Shown piece by piece: positions 55,232 through 64,000 of a stretch of DNA of 64,000 nt. Position 1 is the stretch's first letter. Every line of letters starts with the position of its first letter. Both the position numbers and the translations under genes were made by a program. This DNA is from Cryobacterium tepidiphilum. Its GTDB lineage: Bacteria > Actinomycetota > Actinomycetes > Actinomycetales > Microbacteriaceae. The stretch spans positions 1 to 64,000 of the forward strand of contig NZ_RDSR01000006.1 in NCBI RefSeq assembly GCF_003716325.1, written 5' to 3'. Under the pieces are notes generated by a model, which did no database searches, had not been told where the DNA came from, and saw nothing but the letters and a program-made list of their open reading frames with translations.

Positions 55232-56962
55232 ATGAGCAGCATCAACGCAGACGTACGGTCCGGCAAGCTGGGGCCGGAGGAGCGCAAGGCGGCCATCTCC
55301 CAGCTCAAGGAGCAGGAACTCGACATCCTCGTCGTCGGCGGCGGCATCGTCGGCGCGGGCGCCGCGCTCGACGCCGTCACCCGCGGGCTGAACGTCGGGA
55401 TCCTGGAGGCCCGGGACTGGGCCTCCGGAACCTCCAGCCGCTCCTCGAAACTCGTGCACGGCGGCATCCGCTACCTGGAACAACTCGATTTCCGCCTGGT
55501 GCGCGAGGCCCTCATCGAACGCGGCCTGCTGCTGCAGCGCCTCGCCCCGCACCTCGTGAAGCCCGTGCGGTTCCTCTACCCGCTGAAGAAGCGCATCTTC
55601 GAACGGTTCTACATCGGCGCCGGCATGCTGCTGTACGACATCTTCTCCTACACCGGCGGCCGCCCGCCCGGGGTGCCGCACCACCGGCATCTATCCAAGC
55701 ACCAGGTGCAGCGGCTCATCCCCAGCCTCGCGAACGATGCGTTCGTGGGTGGCATCACCTACTACGACGCGCAGGTCGACGACGCGCGCTACGTCGCCTC
55801 CCTCGTGCGCACCGCCGCCTCGTACGGCGCCTACGCCGCGAGCCGGGTGCGCGTCGAGGGGTTCATCAAGGTGGGGGAGCGGGTCGTGGGCGTCAAGGCG
55901 CACGACCTGCAAACCGACGAGCACTTCGAGGTGCGTGCCAAGCAGGTCGTGAACGCGACCGGCGTGTGGACCGACGACACCCAGCGGATGGTGGGGGAGC
56001 GCGGCACCTTCAAGGTGCGCGCCTCTAAGGGCATCCACCTGGTGGTGCCGCGCGACCGGTTCCAGTCGGCGATGGGGCTGCTGCTCCGCACCGAAAAGAG
56101 CGTGCTGTTCGTGATCCCGTGGGGCCGGCACTGGCTGGTCGGCACCACCGACACCGACTGGCACCTGGACAAGGCGCACCCCGCGGCGACCGCTGCCGAC
56201 ATCGACTACCTGCTCGAGCACGTCAACTCGGTGCTCGCCGTGCCGCTCACCCGGGAAGACGTCGAGGGCGTGTACGCGGGGCTCCGCCCGCTGCTCGCCG
56301 GCGAGTCGGAGCAGACCTCCAAGCTGTCGCGGGAGCACTTGGTCGGCCACTCCGTGCCGGGTCTCGTGGTGATCGCCGGTGGCAAGTGGACCACGTACCG
56401 CGTGATGGCGAAGGATGCGATCGACGCGGCCGTCGACGCCCTCGACGGCAAGATCCCCGCGTCGACCACCGAGGACATCCCGATCCTCGGCGCCGAGGGA
56501 TACCAGGCGGCCTGGAACAAGCGCAGCAAGACCGCGGCGATGGTCGGCCTGCACCGGGTGCGCATCGAACACCTGCTGAACCGGTACGGCACCATGACCG
56601 ACGACCTGCTGGAGCTGATCCGCGAGGACCGGTCGCTGGCCGAGCCGCTGCCGGGCGCGGACGACTACCTGGGGGCAGAAGTGGTGTACGCCGCCAGCCA
56701 CGAGGGCGCCATGCACCTCGAGGACGTGCTCGCGCGTCGCACCCGCATCTCGATCGAGGCCTGGGACCGCGGCGTCTCCGCGGCTCCCGTCGCCGCGAAG
56801 CTTATGGCCCGGGTGCTCGGCTGGGACGCCGAGCGTGAGGAGCACGAGGTGGCGGTGTACCTCAAGCGTGTCGCCGCGGAACGCGCGTCGCAGCAGGAGC
56901 CCGACGACGAGTCGGCCGATCGGGTGCGCCTGGAGGCCCCCGACATCGTCACGTCCTCCTAG
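55232..56962 (+). CDS. glpD: Aerobic glycerol-3-phosphate dehydrogenase
   Basis: A 576-residue FAD-dependent membrane-associated dehydrogenase that oxidises glycerol 3-phosphate to dihydroxyacetone phosphate and feeds electrons to quinone. The FAD-binding VVGGGIVGAGAALDA lies near the N-terminus, followed by SRSSKLVHGGIRYLEQ. The family motif WLVGTTDTDWH and the C-terminal GlpD helical domain are present. The ATG at 55232 follows GGGAGTGGG. An ATG four codons upstream is possible. No glpK or glpF is adjacent. Confidence 0.94.
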   Translation: MSSINADVRSGKLGPEERKAAISQLKEQELDILVVGGGIVGAGAALDAVTRGLNVGILEARDWASGTSSRSSKLVHGGIRYLEQLDFRLVREALIERGLLLQRLAPHLVKPVRFLYPLKKRIFERFYIGAGMLLYDIFSYTGGRPPGVPHHRHLSKHQVQRLIPSLANDAFVGGITYYDAQVDDARYVASLVRTAASYGAYAASRVRVEGFIKVGERVVGVKAHDLQTDEHFEVRAKQVVNATGVWTDDTQRMVGERGTFKVRASKGIHLVVPRDRFQSAMGLLLRTEKSVLFVIPWGRHWLVGTTDTDWHLDKAHPAATAADIDYLLEHVNSVLAVPLTREDVEGVYAGLRPLLAGESEQTSKLSREHLVGHSVPGLVVIAGGKWTTYRVMAKDAIDAAVDALDGKIPASTTEDIPILGAEGYQAAWNKRSKTAAMVGLHRVRIEHLLNRYGTMTDDLLELIREDRSLAEPLPGADDYLGAEVVYAASHEGAMHLEDVLARRTRISIEAWDRGVSAAPVAAKLMARVLGWDAEREEHEVAVYLKRVAAERASQQEPDDESADRVRLEAPDIVTSS

Positions 56963-56994
56963 CCGGCGCCGCCCCTGACCACATTTCCCGGCTC

Positions 56995-57054
56995 TGACCA
57001 CGTTTCGGCGAGCCGCGCCCGCTCCAGCGGCAGCGTTTCGCTGAAACGTGGTCA
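56995..57054. repeat. Long inverted repeat between convergent glpD and AbiEi-like gene
   Basis: TGACCACGTTTCGGCGA (56995-57011) pairs with its counterpart at 57038-57054 over 17 positions with one G-T pair. A direct partial copy (TGACCACATTTC) lies just before, at about 56977. It could be a bidirectional terminator or a member of a dispersed intergenic repeat family. Confidence 0.65.
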
Positions 57055-57074
57055 CGGCGCAGTGGGTGCCGTCG

Positions 57075-58043
57075 TCACGCGGCCCTCGGAACGCCGTTTC
57101 GCGCCAGGAAGCCGCCGAGGATCGGCAGCGCGATCGCTGTACTCCATCCCCAGCGGCAGACCATCGGCCCGCACGCGCGCAGCCGGTCCTCGCGCTCCTT
57201 TTCATCCATCATCACCTGTGCCGTGGTGCGCCCCTGGGTGAACTCCTCACGCACGTACTTGCCGAAGCCGTCGAATTCGCCGATCCGATTGATGCTCCGC
57301 CAGAAGAAATCGACGTAGCCGATGAGGCCGCGTGCGTCGAAGAAAGGCACCTGCAGTTCCGGCAGCTGGAAGCCCAGCAGGAACATGTTCGCCCGGCTGA
57401 CCGATTCGCCCGGTGAGCCGGCCAGATGTGTCGCGAACTCCACCGCTCGCCGAGCCGCGGCGCAGCCAGGTCGGCGTCCCAGCCGCGCGAGCTCACCCTC
57501 CAGCTGAGGTCGGGCGGTGAGGGGCTGACCGACCCTCGGCACGTGCATGGCCGCATCGAGCACGGCAACGGCTTCGGCAAACGGGAGGACGCGGGCGAGC
57601 GCGACCGCTGTGGCCGCCACGGAGGCCACGAGCACCCCGTCACGTTGCACCACGTCCAGGGGCGCCTGCTGCGGGTGGCGGCTCACTCCGGAACTGGAGC
57701 GACCACCGAGGGCCGCTTCCGTCGCCACATGGATGTTGGTCGGCCAGGTGTTGAAGGACGGCAAACCCCACACCGCCGCCGCCGAGAAGTGGGAGAAGAC
57801 GGGCTGCTCGTCGGCGGCCGCCGCATGCGCGCGCACCGCCAGCAACCGCCTGGCACCCGGCGAGAGCAGCTGCCACTCGGCGGCCGCCACGTACGCGCCG
57901 CGTCGCAAGCGGATGACATTCCCGCGCTCCATCTCGGTCCTCAATTCGCGTTCGAGGCAGACCCGTCGCGCCTCCCTGGCGAGGATCAAGCCGCTTGCGC
58001 CGGCAAGGGTGCGGAGAACATCGAGTGCTGTGGTCGTCTGCAT
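57075..58043 (-). CDS. AbiEi-like winged helix protein with endonuclease-like C-terminus
   Basis: A 322-residue protein. The N-terminal half resembles the winged helix of AbiEi-type antitoxins (ALDVLRTLAG, then LRRGAYVAA). The C-terminal part, with GLIGYVDFFWRSINRIGEFDGFGKY and KEREDRLRACG, resembles the DUF559/Vsr-like PD-(D/E)xK fold, with Asp, Glu and Lys in suitable order. No AbiEii-type toxin is adjacent. Solitary proteins of this kind are common in Actinobacteria and uncharacterised. I prefer the ATG at 58043 over the TTG at 58082. Confidence 0.72.
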   Translation of the reverse strand: MQTTTALDVLRTLAGASGLILAREARRVCLERELRTEMERGNVIRLRRGAYVAAAEWQLLSPGARRLLAVRAHAAAADEQPVFSHFSAAAVWGLPSFNTWPTNIHVATEAALGGRSSSGVSRHPQQAPLDVVQRDGVLVASVAATAVALARVLPFAEAVAVLDAAMHVPRVGQPLTARPQLEGELARLGRRPGCAAARRAVEFATHLAGSPGESVSRANMFLLGFQLPELQVPFFDARGLIGYVDFFWRSINRIGEFDGFGKYVREEFTQGRTTAQVMMDEKEREDRLRACGPMVCRWGWSTAIALPILGGFLARNGVPRAA

Positions 58044-58221
58044 GCCCACGAGGTTCCCCCTGGGGTCGGGCTTCCAGCGCAAGCGGACGGAAAACGTGCG
58101 TGAATCGGGCGACGAGCGCCCTGTGGAGGACAGAATCCGTGGCCCACGCTACCTGAGCGGCCTGGCGCTACCGCTCGAGCGGGTGCGGTCCGCCGAAACG
58201 GGCGCGCTCAGACGGCTCCGG

Positions 58222-58227
58222 TAGACT
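58222..58227 (+). promoter_or_regulatory. -10 box (TAGACT) of the antiporter operon
   Basis: TAGACT predicts a start near 58234 and a leader of about 30 bases that contains the AGGAG ribosome binding site of the first gene at 58263. Confidence 0.5.
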
Positions 58228-58262
58228 GGGGAGACTTCCCTCAGCACCCAGGAGTCTTAGCA

Positions 58263-58790
58263 ATGGTTGACGTTCGGCGGGTCAAACTCCCCGGTGTGGG
58301 GGTTCTCCACACGTTCGTGACGGATGACGGCGGCAAAGTTGGCGTGATCGCCCACCGCTCCGGGCACAGCGACCTCATCACCTTCGCCGACGACGAGGGC
58401 GGCCCCGACGCCAACAAGGTGTCGCTGCGGCTGAACGAAGACGAGGCGCACACGCTGGCCGAGCTGCTCGGCGGCACCCAGATCACCGAGTCGCTCACCG
58501 CCCTCGACCAGATCCCGGGCCTCTCCATCGACTGGTTCAGCGTGGACTACGAGGACCACATCGCCGGCCAGCCGCTCGGCAACCCCGCCGAGCGCGGCAT
58601 CGCCGGCCTCACGGTCGTCGCGGTCGTGCGCGGGGAGTCCGCGAACCCCGCCCCCGCACCCGACTTCAAGGTGTTCCCCGGCGACACACTCGTCGTCGCC
58701 GGCTCCCCGGAGAAGGTGGCGAAGGCCTTCTCGTTCTTCCGAACCGGTGAAGTGAAGGCGAAGCCGGTCGACGCGCCGCCCGGGGGATAA
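58263..58790 (+). CDS. Cation:proton antiporter regulatory subunit (KhtT-like)
   Basis: A 175-residue cytosolic protein with an N-terminal part starting MVDVRRVKLPGVGVLHTF and a C-terminal RCK-C/TrkA-C domain (about 100-160, with FKVFPGDTLVVAGSPEKV). This is the layout of KhtT, which gates the KhtU K+/H+ antiporter in response to nucleotides and pH. The antiporter follows after two bases. Confidence 0.88.
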   Translation: MVDVRRVKLPGVGVLHTFVTDDGGKVGVIAHRSGHSDLITFADDEGGPDANKVSLRLNEDEAHTLAELLGGTQITESLTALDQIPGLSIDWFSVDYEDHIAGQPLGNPAERGIAGLTVVAVVRGESANPAPAPDFKVFPGDTLVVAGSPEKVAKAFSFFRTGEVKAKPVDAPPGG

Positions 58791-58792
58791 CA

Positions 58793-60151
58793 ATGCAGCC
58801 CGGCGAAGACCTCATCACCCTAGGAATCCTGCTGGTCGTCGCCTACGTCGGCGGCCGAATCGGCAAGCTCATCGGGCTCCCGTCCATCCCGATCTACATG
58901 ATCGTCGGGCTACTCGCGAGCCCGCACACCGGCTGGTTCCCGCTCAACTTCGAAGCAGCCGACATCGAGCTAATCGCGATCTTCGGCCTCATCCTGCTGC
59001 TGTTCAGCCTCGGTCTCGAGTTCGACCAGGAGGCCTTCTTCGGCGACGCCACGAAGCTCCTGGTCTCGGGCGGCTCCTATGTGTTGCTCAACATGGGCAT
59101 CGGATTCGCTTTCGGCATCATGGTGGGCTGGGGAACCCGGGAAGCCCTCGTCATCGCCGGCATGACGGGAACGTCCTCCAGCGCGATCATCACCAAGCTG
59201 CTCATCGAGCTGCGCCGCCTCGCCAACACCGAGACCCCCATGATCCTGGGAGTCACGGTCGTCGGCGACATCTTCATCGCGATCTACCTCGCCATCGTGT
59301 CGGTGGTGCTGAGCGGAAAGACCGAGGTCTGGCCGATCGTGCTGCAGTTGTCGATCGCGTTCCTCTTTCTCGTCGTCATGTTCGCCGTCGCGCGCTGGGG
59401 CGCCCGCTGGGTGTCCCGTGTCATGCGCACCAAGGACGACGAGCTCTTCACCATCCTCTTCTTCGGCCTCGCCGTGCTGTTCGCGGGCGTGGGCGAGATC
59501 ATCGGGGTCACCGACGCCATCGGAGCGTTCCTCGTCGGAGTGGTCCTCGGAGCGAGCACCTACCGCGGGCGGATCGAACGCGTCGCCGTGCCGTTGCGCG
59601 ACATCTTCGCGGCCTTCTTCTTCCTCAACTTCGGCCTCGCCCTGAATGCGGGGGAGTTCGGCTCGGTCGGCGTCATCGTGCTGATCGCCGTGGTGATGAC
59701 CTTCGCGCTCAACCTCCTCTCCGGCATCCTCCTGGCCCTGATCAACAAGATGGGCGTCGTCGGCGGCATCAACGCCGCCGGCATCCTGGTGAACCGCGGC
59801 GAGTTCACCCTGATCCTCGCCACGCTGTCGGTCGGCGCCGGCCTCGACCACCGGCTCCAGCCGTTCGCCGGCCTCTACGTGCTCGTGATGGCCATCCTCG
59901 GGCCCCTCTTCGCGGCAAACTCCGAGCGGATCGGCGCCTCGCTCCGCAGGCGCAAGCGCCCCGCGGCCACCCCGCGCGCACCTCGCGACCCGATGCTCGA
60001 CGAGGAGATCAACCTCGTCGACGCGATCGACACGACACCGTCGGCCACGCCCTCGCGCGAGGAGGCCACTCGCGTGGCCATGCGGCGCATGACCGAGCAA
60101 GCGGGCTCACGTCCCGCTGAGCCCGAAGAACGGACCAGCGACTACTCGTGA
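58793..60151 (+). CDS. CPA2 family cation:proton antiporter (KhtU-like)
   Basis: A 452-residue membrane protein with about 12-13 helices of the CPA2 (KefB/KhtU) family. Typical segments are LLLFSLGLEFD, GMTGTSSSAIITKLL, VVGDIFIAIYLA and VNRGEFTLILATLS. The C-terminal 60 residues are soluble and lack the TrkA-N/RCK domain of KefB, consistent with a separate regulatory subunit. It probably exports K+ in exchange for H+. GTGA overlap with SURF1. Confidence 0.91.
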   Translation: MQPGEDLITLGILLVVAYVGGRIGKLIGLPSIPIYMIVGLLASPHTGWFPLNFEAADIELIAIFGLILLLFSLGLEFDQEAFFGDATKLLVSGGSYVLLNMGIGFAFGIMVGWGTREALVIAGMTGTSSSAIITKLLIELRRLANTETPMILGVTVVGDIFIAIYLAIVSVVLSGKTEVWPIVLQLSIAFLFLVVMFAVARWGARWVSRVMRTKDDELFTILFFGLAVLFAGVGEIIGVTDAIGAFLVGVVLGASTYRGRIERVAVPLRDIFAAFFFLNFGLALNAGEFGSVGVIVLIAVVMTFALNLLSGILLALINKMGVVGGINAAGILVNRGEFTLILATLSVGAGLDHRLQPFAGLYVLVMAILGPLFAANSERIGASLRRRKRPAATPRAPRDPMLDEEINLVDAIDTTPSATPSREEATRVAMRRMTEQAGSRPAEPEERTSDYS

Positions 60152-60939
60152 TCCGCATGATGTTGCGCCCGCGCTGGGTGCTCGCGCTCCTCCTCGCCCT
60201 GGCCATCGCGGCCGGGTTCGCCCTGCTCGGCCAGTGGCAGCTCGAGCGCGCCCTCGCCTCCGGTGCCGTGGTCGAGCGCCAGACGGAGCACGTCGTGCCG
60301 CTCTCGACTGTGCTCGCCCCCGGCAACGATGTCCACGACACGGCCATCGGGCAGAAGGTGACCGTGACCGGCCGGTATGTTCCGGGCGATGAGCAGCTCG
60401 TGCAGGGCCGCGTCAACCACGGCGACGAGGGCTTCTGGGTGGTCAGTCACCTCGTGACCGACACCGCGAGCATCCCCGTCGCCCGTGGCTGGGCCAAGGA
60501 GCGGGCCGACGCCGAGGCCGCCATGGCGACCCTCGAGGCGGATGCCGCGGCATCCGTCACCGTGACCGGCCGCTTCCTCCCCAGCGAAGCACCCGTCGTG
60601 CCGGCCGACGGCGCGGACCCGCACAGCATGAGCACCCTCTCGGTCGCCGCGCTCATCAACCTGTGGACGCCCACCGGCAGCCCCGACGTCTACCTCGGCT
60701 ATGTCGTCGCCGATTCCGCCCCGGCGGGCCTCGAGACGATTTCTTCCCCGCCGCCCGAGGAACCGTTCACGCTCAACTGGCTGAACATCTTCTACGCGGC
60801 CGAGTGGGCGGTGTTCGCCGGGTTCGCCGTCTTCCTCTGGTACCGGCTCGTGAAGGACGCACTCGAGCGCGAGGAAGAGGAAGTGGCACTGCGCGAGGGA
60901 CAACGCTCCCCGGCTTCGGCACCCCCGCCGGGCACGTAA
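60148..60939 (+). CDS. SURF1 family cytochrome oxidase assembly protein
   Basis: A 263-residue membrane protein with two helices, one at each end (about 10-28 and 215-235), and a large extracytoplasmic part. The family signature GQWQLERA and the PVARGWAKE segment are present. SURF1 proteins help insert heme a into cytochrome c oxidase (aa3). The GTG start overlaps the antiporter stop. The last codons overlap the -10 box of the next gene. Confidence 0.88.
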   Translation: MIRMMLRPRWVLALLLALAIAAGFALLGQWQLERALASGAVVERQTEHVVPLSTVLAPGNDVHDTAIGQKVTVTGRYVPGDEQLVQGRVNHGDEGFWVVSHLVTDTASIPVARGWAKERADAEAAMATLEADAAASVTVTGRFLPSEAPVVPADGADPHSMSTLSVAALINLWTPTGSPDVYLGYVVADSAPAGLETISSPPPEEPFTLNWLNIFYAAEWAVFAGFAVFLWYRLVKDALEREEEEVALREGQRSPASAPPPGT

Positions 60940-60942
60940 ACT
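60937..60942 (+). promoter_or_regulatory. -10 box (TAAACT) of leaderless DUF3817 gene
   Basis: TAAACT begins with the SURF1 stop codon and is followed by six bases and the ATG at 60949. Confidence 0.6.
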
Positions 60943-60948
60943 TGAGGC

Positions 60949-61397
60949 ATGCCCCTCGAACCCAAATCCGCCGATCTTCCGCGCATCCCCGGCGCGCTCC
61001 GGCTGTACCAGGTCGCGTCGATCATCACCGGTGTGCTCCTGCTGCTGCTCTGCGCGGAGATGGTGATCAAGTACGGCTTCCACCACGAACTCGAGCTCGG
61101 TGGACCCGCCGGCTTCCTGGCGTTCGTGCCGAACGACACCGTCACGGCGGTCAACCTCAGCACCGGCATCCTGATCGCCCACGGCTGGTTCTACGTGCTC
61201 TACCTGTTCAGTGACTTCCGGCTGTGGAGCCTGATGCGCTGGCCGTTCTCCCGCTTCATTCTCATCGCGCTGGGCGGCGTGATCCCGACCCTGTCGTTCT
61301 TCGTCGAGGCGCGTATCGCCCGCGAGGTCAGGGCTTACCTGGCCGCCCGCGAGCAGACAGAATCGGCAGCGGATGCCCCGGCGACGGGAGCACTGCG

Positions 61398-61401
<4 letters not shown>
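60949..61401 (+). CDS. DUF3817 family membrane protein
   Basis: A 150-residue membrane protein with about three transmembrane helices. The DUF3817 pattern includes [19 protein letters not shown] near the N-terminus and [14 protein letters not shown]. The function is unknown. It commonly occurs beside guaA in Actinobacteria, as here, where it overlaps guaA by ATGA. Confidence 0.87.
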
Positions 61402-63050
<1,649 letters not shown>

Positions 63051-63059
63051 CGCCCGGGC

Positions 63060-63740
63060 TCACTGGTTGAGCCGGTAGCCGACGCCGCGCACGGTCACCA
63101 GCAGGGCCGGCCGGGCCGGGTCGGCTTCGATGCGTGAGCGGATGCGCTTGATGTGCACGTCAAGCGTCTTGGTGTCGCCGACGTAGTCGCTTCCCCAGAC
63201 CCGGTCGATCAGCTGTGCGCGCGTGAGCACCCGCCCGGGGTTGCGCAGCAGGAACTCGAGAAGCTCGAACTCCTTGAGCGGCATGCTGACCTCCGTGCCG
63301 CGCACGGTCACCGTATGGCTCTCGACATCCATGCGCACCGGGCCGACCTCAAGGATCCCCGCGTCGACGGACTCGGCATCGCCCCGCCGGCGCAGCACCG
63401 CCCGGATGCGTGCCAGCAGTTCCCGGCTCGAGTACGGCTTGGTCACATAGTCGTCGGCGCCGAGTTCCAGCCCGACCACGATGTCGATCTCCGAGTCCTT
63501 CGCGGTGAGCATGATGATCGGCGTGGACGTGCGCGTGCGGAGCTCACGGCACACCTCGGTGCCGGGGATGCCGGGCAGCATGAGGTCGAGCAGCACGAGG
63601 TCCGGGCGCATCCGGTCGAATTCGGCCAGGCCGCGGGCGCCGTCGGCGGCGACGGTCACGTCGTACCCTTCGCGGCCGAGGAGGAAGGCGAGGGGGTCGC
63701 TGATCGCGGCCTCGTCCTCGATCAACAGGATGGTGCTCAT
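63060..63740 (-). CDS. regX3: Two-component response regulator RegX3
   Basis: A 226-residue OmpR/PhoB-type regulator. The receiver domain (1-120) has Asp52 as phosphoacceptor, acidic residues near Asp9, and Lys101. The winged helix C-terminus contains [18 protein letters not shown]. Similarity along the entire length to the mycobacterial phosphate-starvation regulator RegX3 ([20 protein letters not shown], for example) is strong. The ATG at 63740 overlaps the end of the histidine kinase gene. Confidence 0.94.
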   Translation of the reverse strand: MSTILLIEDEAAISDPLAFLLGREGYDVTVAADGARGLAEFDRMRPDLVLLDLMLPGIPGTEVCRELRTRTSTPIIMLTAKDSEIDIVVGLELGADDYVTKPYSSRELLARIRAVLRRRGDAESVDAGILEVGPVRMDVESHTVTVRGTEVSMPLKEFELLEFLLRNPGRVLTRAQLIDRVWGSDYVGDTKTLDVHIKRIRSRIEADPARPALLVTVRGVGYRLNQ

Positions 63741-64000
63741 GCGTCGCTCCCTGCCGTGGCTGGTTCGGCTTCGGGCAGCCTGATGGTGAACGTGGACCCG
63801 TGGCCGGGGCTCGACCACGCCCGCACGTCGCCGCCGTGGTTCTGCACGGCGTGCTTGACAATGGAGAGCCCGAGGCCTGTTCCACCCGTGCTCCGTGACC
63901 GGGCGTCGTCGACGCGGAAGAACCGTTCGAAGACGCGGTCCAGGTCGGCCGCGGGGATGCCCTCACCCTGGTCGGTCACCGTGATCTCCACCACGCCCTC
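63737..64000 (-). CDS. senX3: Sensor histidine kinase SenX3, 3' part
   Basis: The last 87 residues of a histidine kinase; the rest lies beyond the window. They hold the G1 box region [20 protein letters not shown] and the G2 box [18 protein letters not shown] of the ATPase domain. The stop overlaps the regX3 ATG by four bases. With RegX3 it is the phosphate-responsive SenX3-RegX3 system, by family identity. Confidence 0.9.
   Translation of the reverse strand, partial: EGVVEITVTDQGEGIPAADLDRVFERFFRVDDARSRSTGGTGLGLSIVKHAVQNHGGDVRAWSSPGHGSTFTIRLPEAEPATAGSDA

Overview
The window is about 64 kb of high-GC chromosome from an actinobacterium, most likely a member of the Microbacteriaceae (a Leifsonia/Cryobacterium-like organism). 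The signs are the gene order, the many ATGA/GTGA coupled genes, TANNNT -10 boxes sitting 6-8 nt from start codons (leaderless messages), the actinobacterial RegX3/SenX3 and GuaB3 genes, DUF3072 and DUF3817 proteins, and frequent CGGATGC/GCATCCG heptamers. No tRNA, rRNA, CRISPR array or insertion sequence was recognised. Genus-level assignment is inference.

Layout. 1-2858: secY-adk-map, the end of the spc ribosomal operon, preceded by a stem-loop. 2836-5546: a copper module (CopB-type ATPase, divergent CsoR, small CopZ-like chaperone) with a CsoR operator inside the copB promoter spacer. 5560-9252: a phosphoribosyltransferase, the PRD regulator MtlR, a gene-poor gap, a small membrane protein and a pterin dehydratase. 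9399-14997: an orphan EIIB, HPr, enzyme I and the mannitol PTS genes mtlA-mtlF-mtlD. 15041-19387: an AI-2E family permease, then infA-rpmJ-rpsM-rpsK-rpoA-rplQ. Copper and mannitol genes therefore separate map from infA, and rpsD is absent between rpsK and rpoA. 19520-22976: truA, rplM-rpsI, glmM. 23110-31642: coaA diverging from glmS, then acpS-alr-tsaE-tsaB-rimI-tsaD, then three small membrane proteins, two of them DUF4190-like. 31668-34371: a THUMP-like methyltransferase, a groES without groEL under two CIRCE sites, and a RarD-like permease.

34468-49213 is the most interesting part: about 15 kb of same-strand genes encoding an IclR regulator, class 1B dihydroorotate dehydrogenase subunits (PyrD and PyrK), a GntR/FCD regulator, a complete LivKHMGF-type ABC importer, a dihydroorotase-like cyclic amidohydrolase, a MmgE/PrpD protein, an asparaginase-like protein, a diverged PyrE-like protein, an M20 carbamoyl-amino-acid hydrolase and an ornithine-cyclodeaminase family protein. 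pyrB, pyrF and carAB are absent, while a carbamoylase, an importer and two local regulators are present. I infer an inducible uptake and degradation route: orotate to dihydroorotate to N-carbamoyl-L-aspartate to aspartate, with a possible salvage branch to OMP. Two near-identical putative IclR operators and one putative GntR operator can be seen.

49368-64000: a second branched-chain-type binding lipoprotein, a DUF3072 protein, guaB, a MalY/PatB aminotransferase, guaB3, glpD, an AbiEi/endonuclease-like orphan, a KhtT/KhtU-like K+/H+ antiporter pair, SURF1, a DUF3817 protein, guaA, and regX3 followed by the 3' part of senX3, which is cut by the window end.
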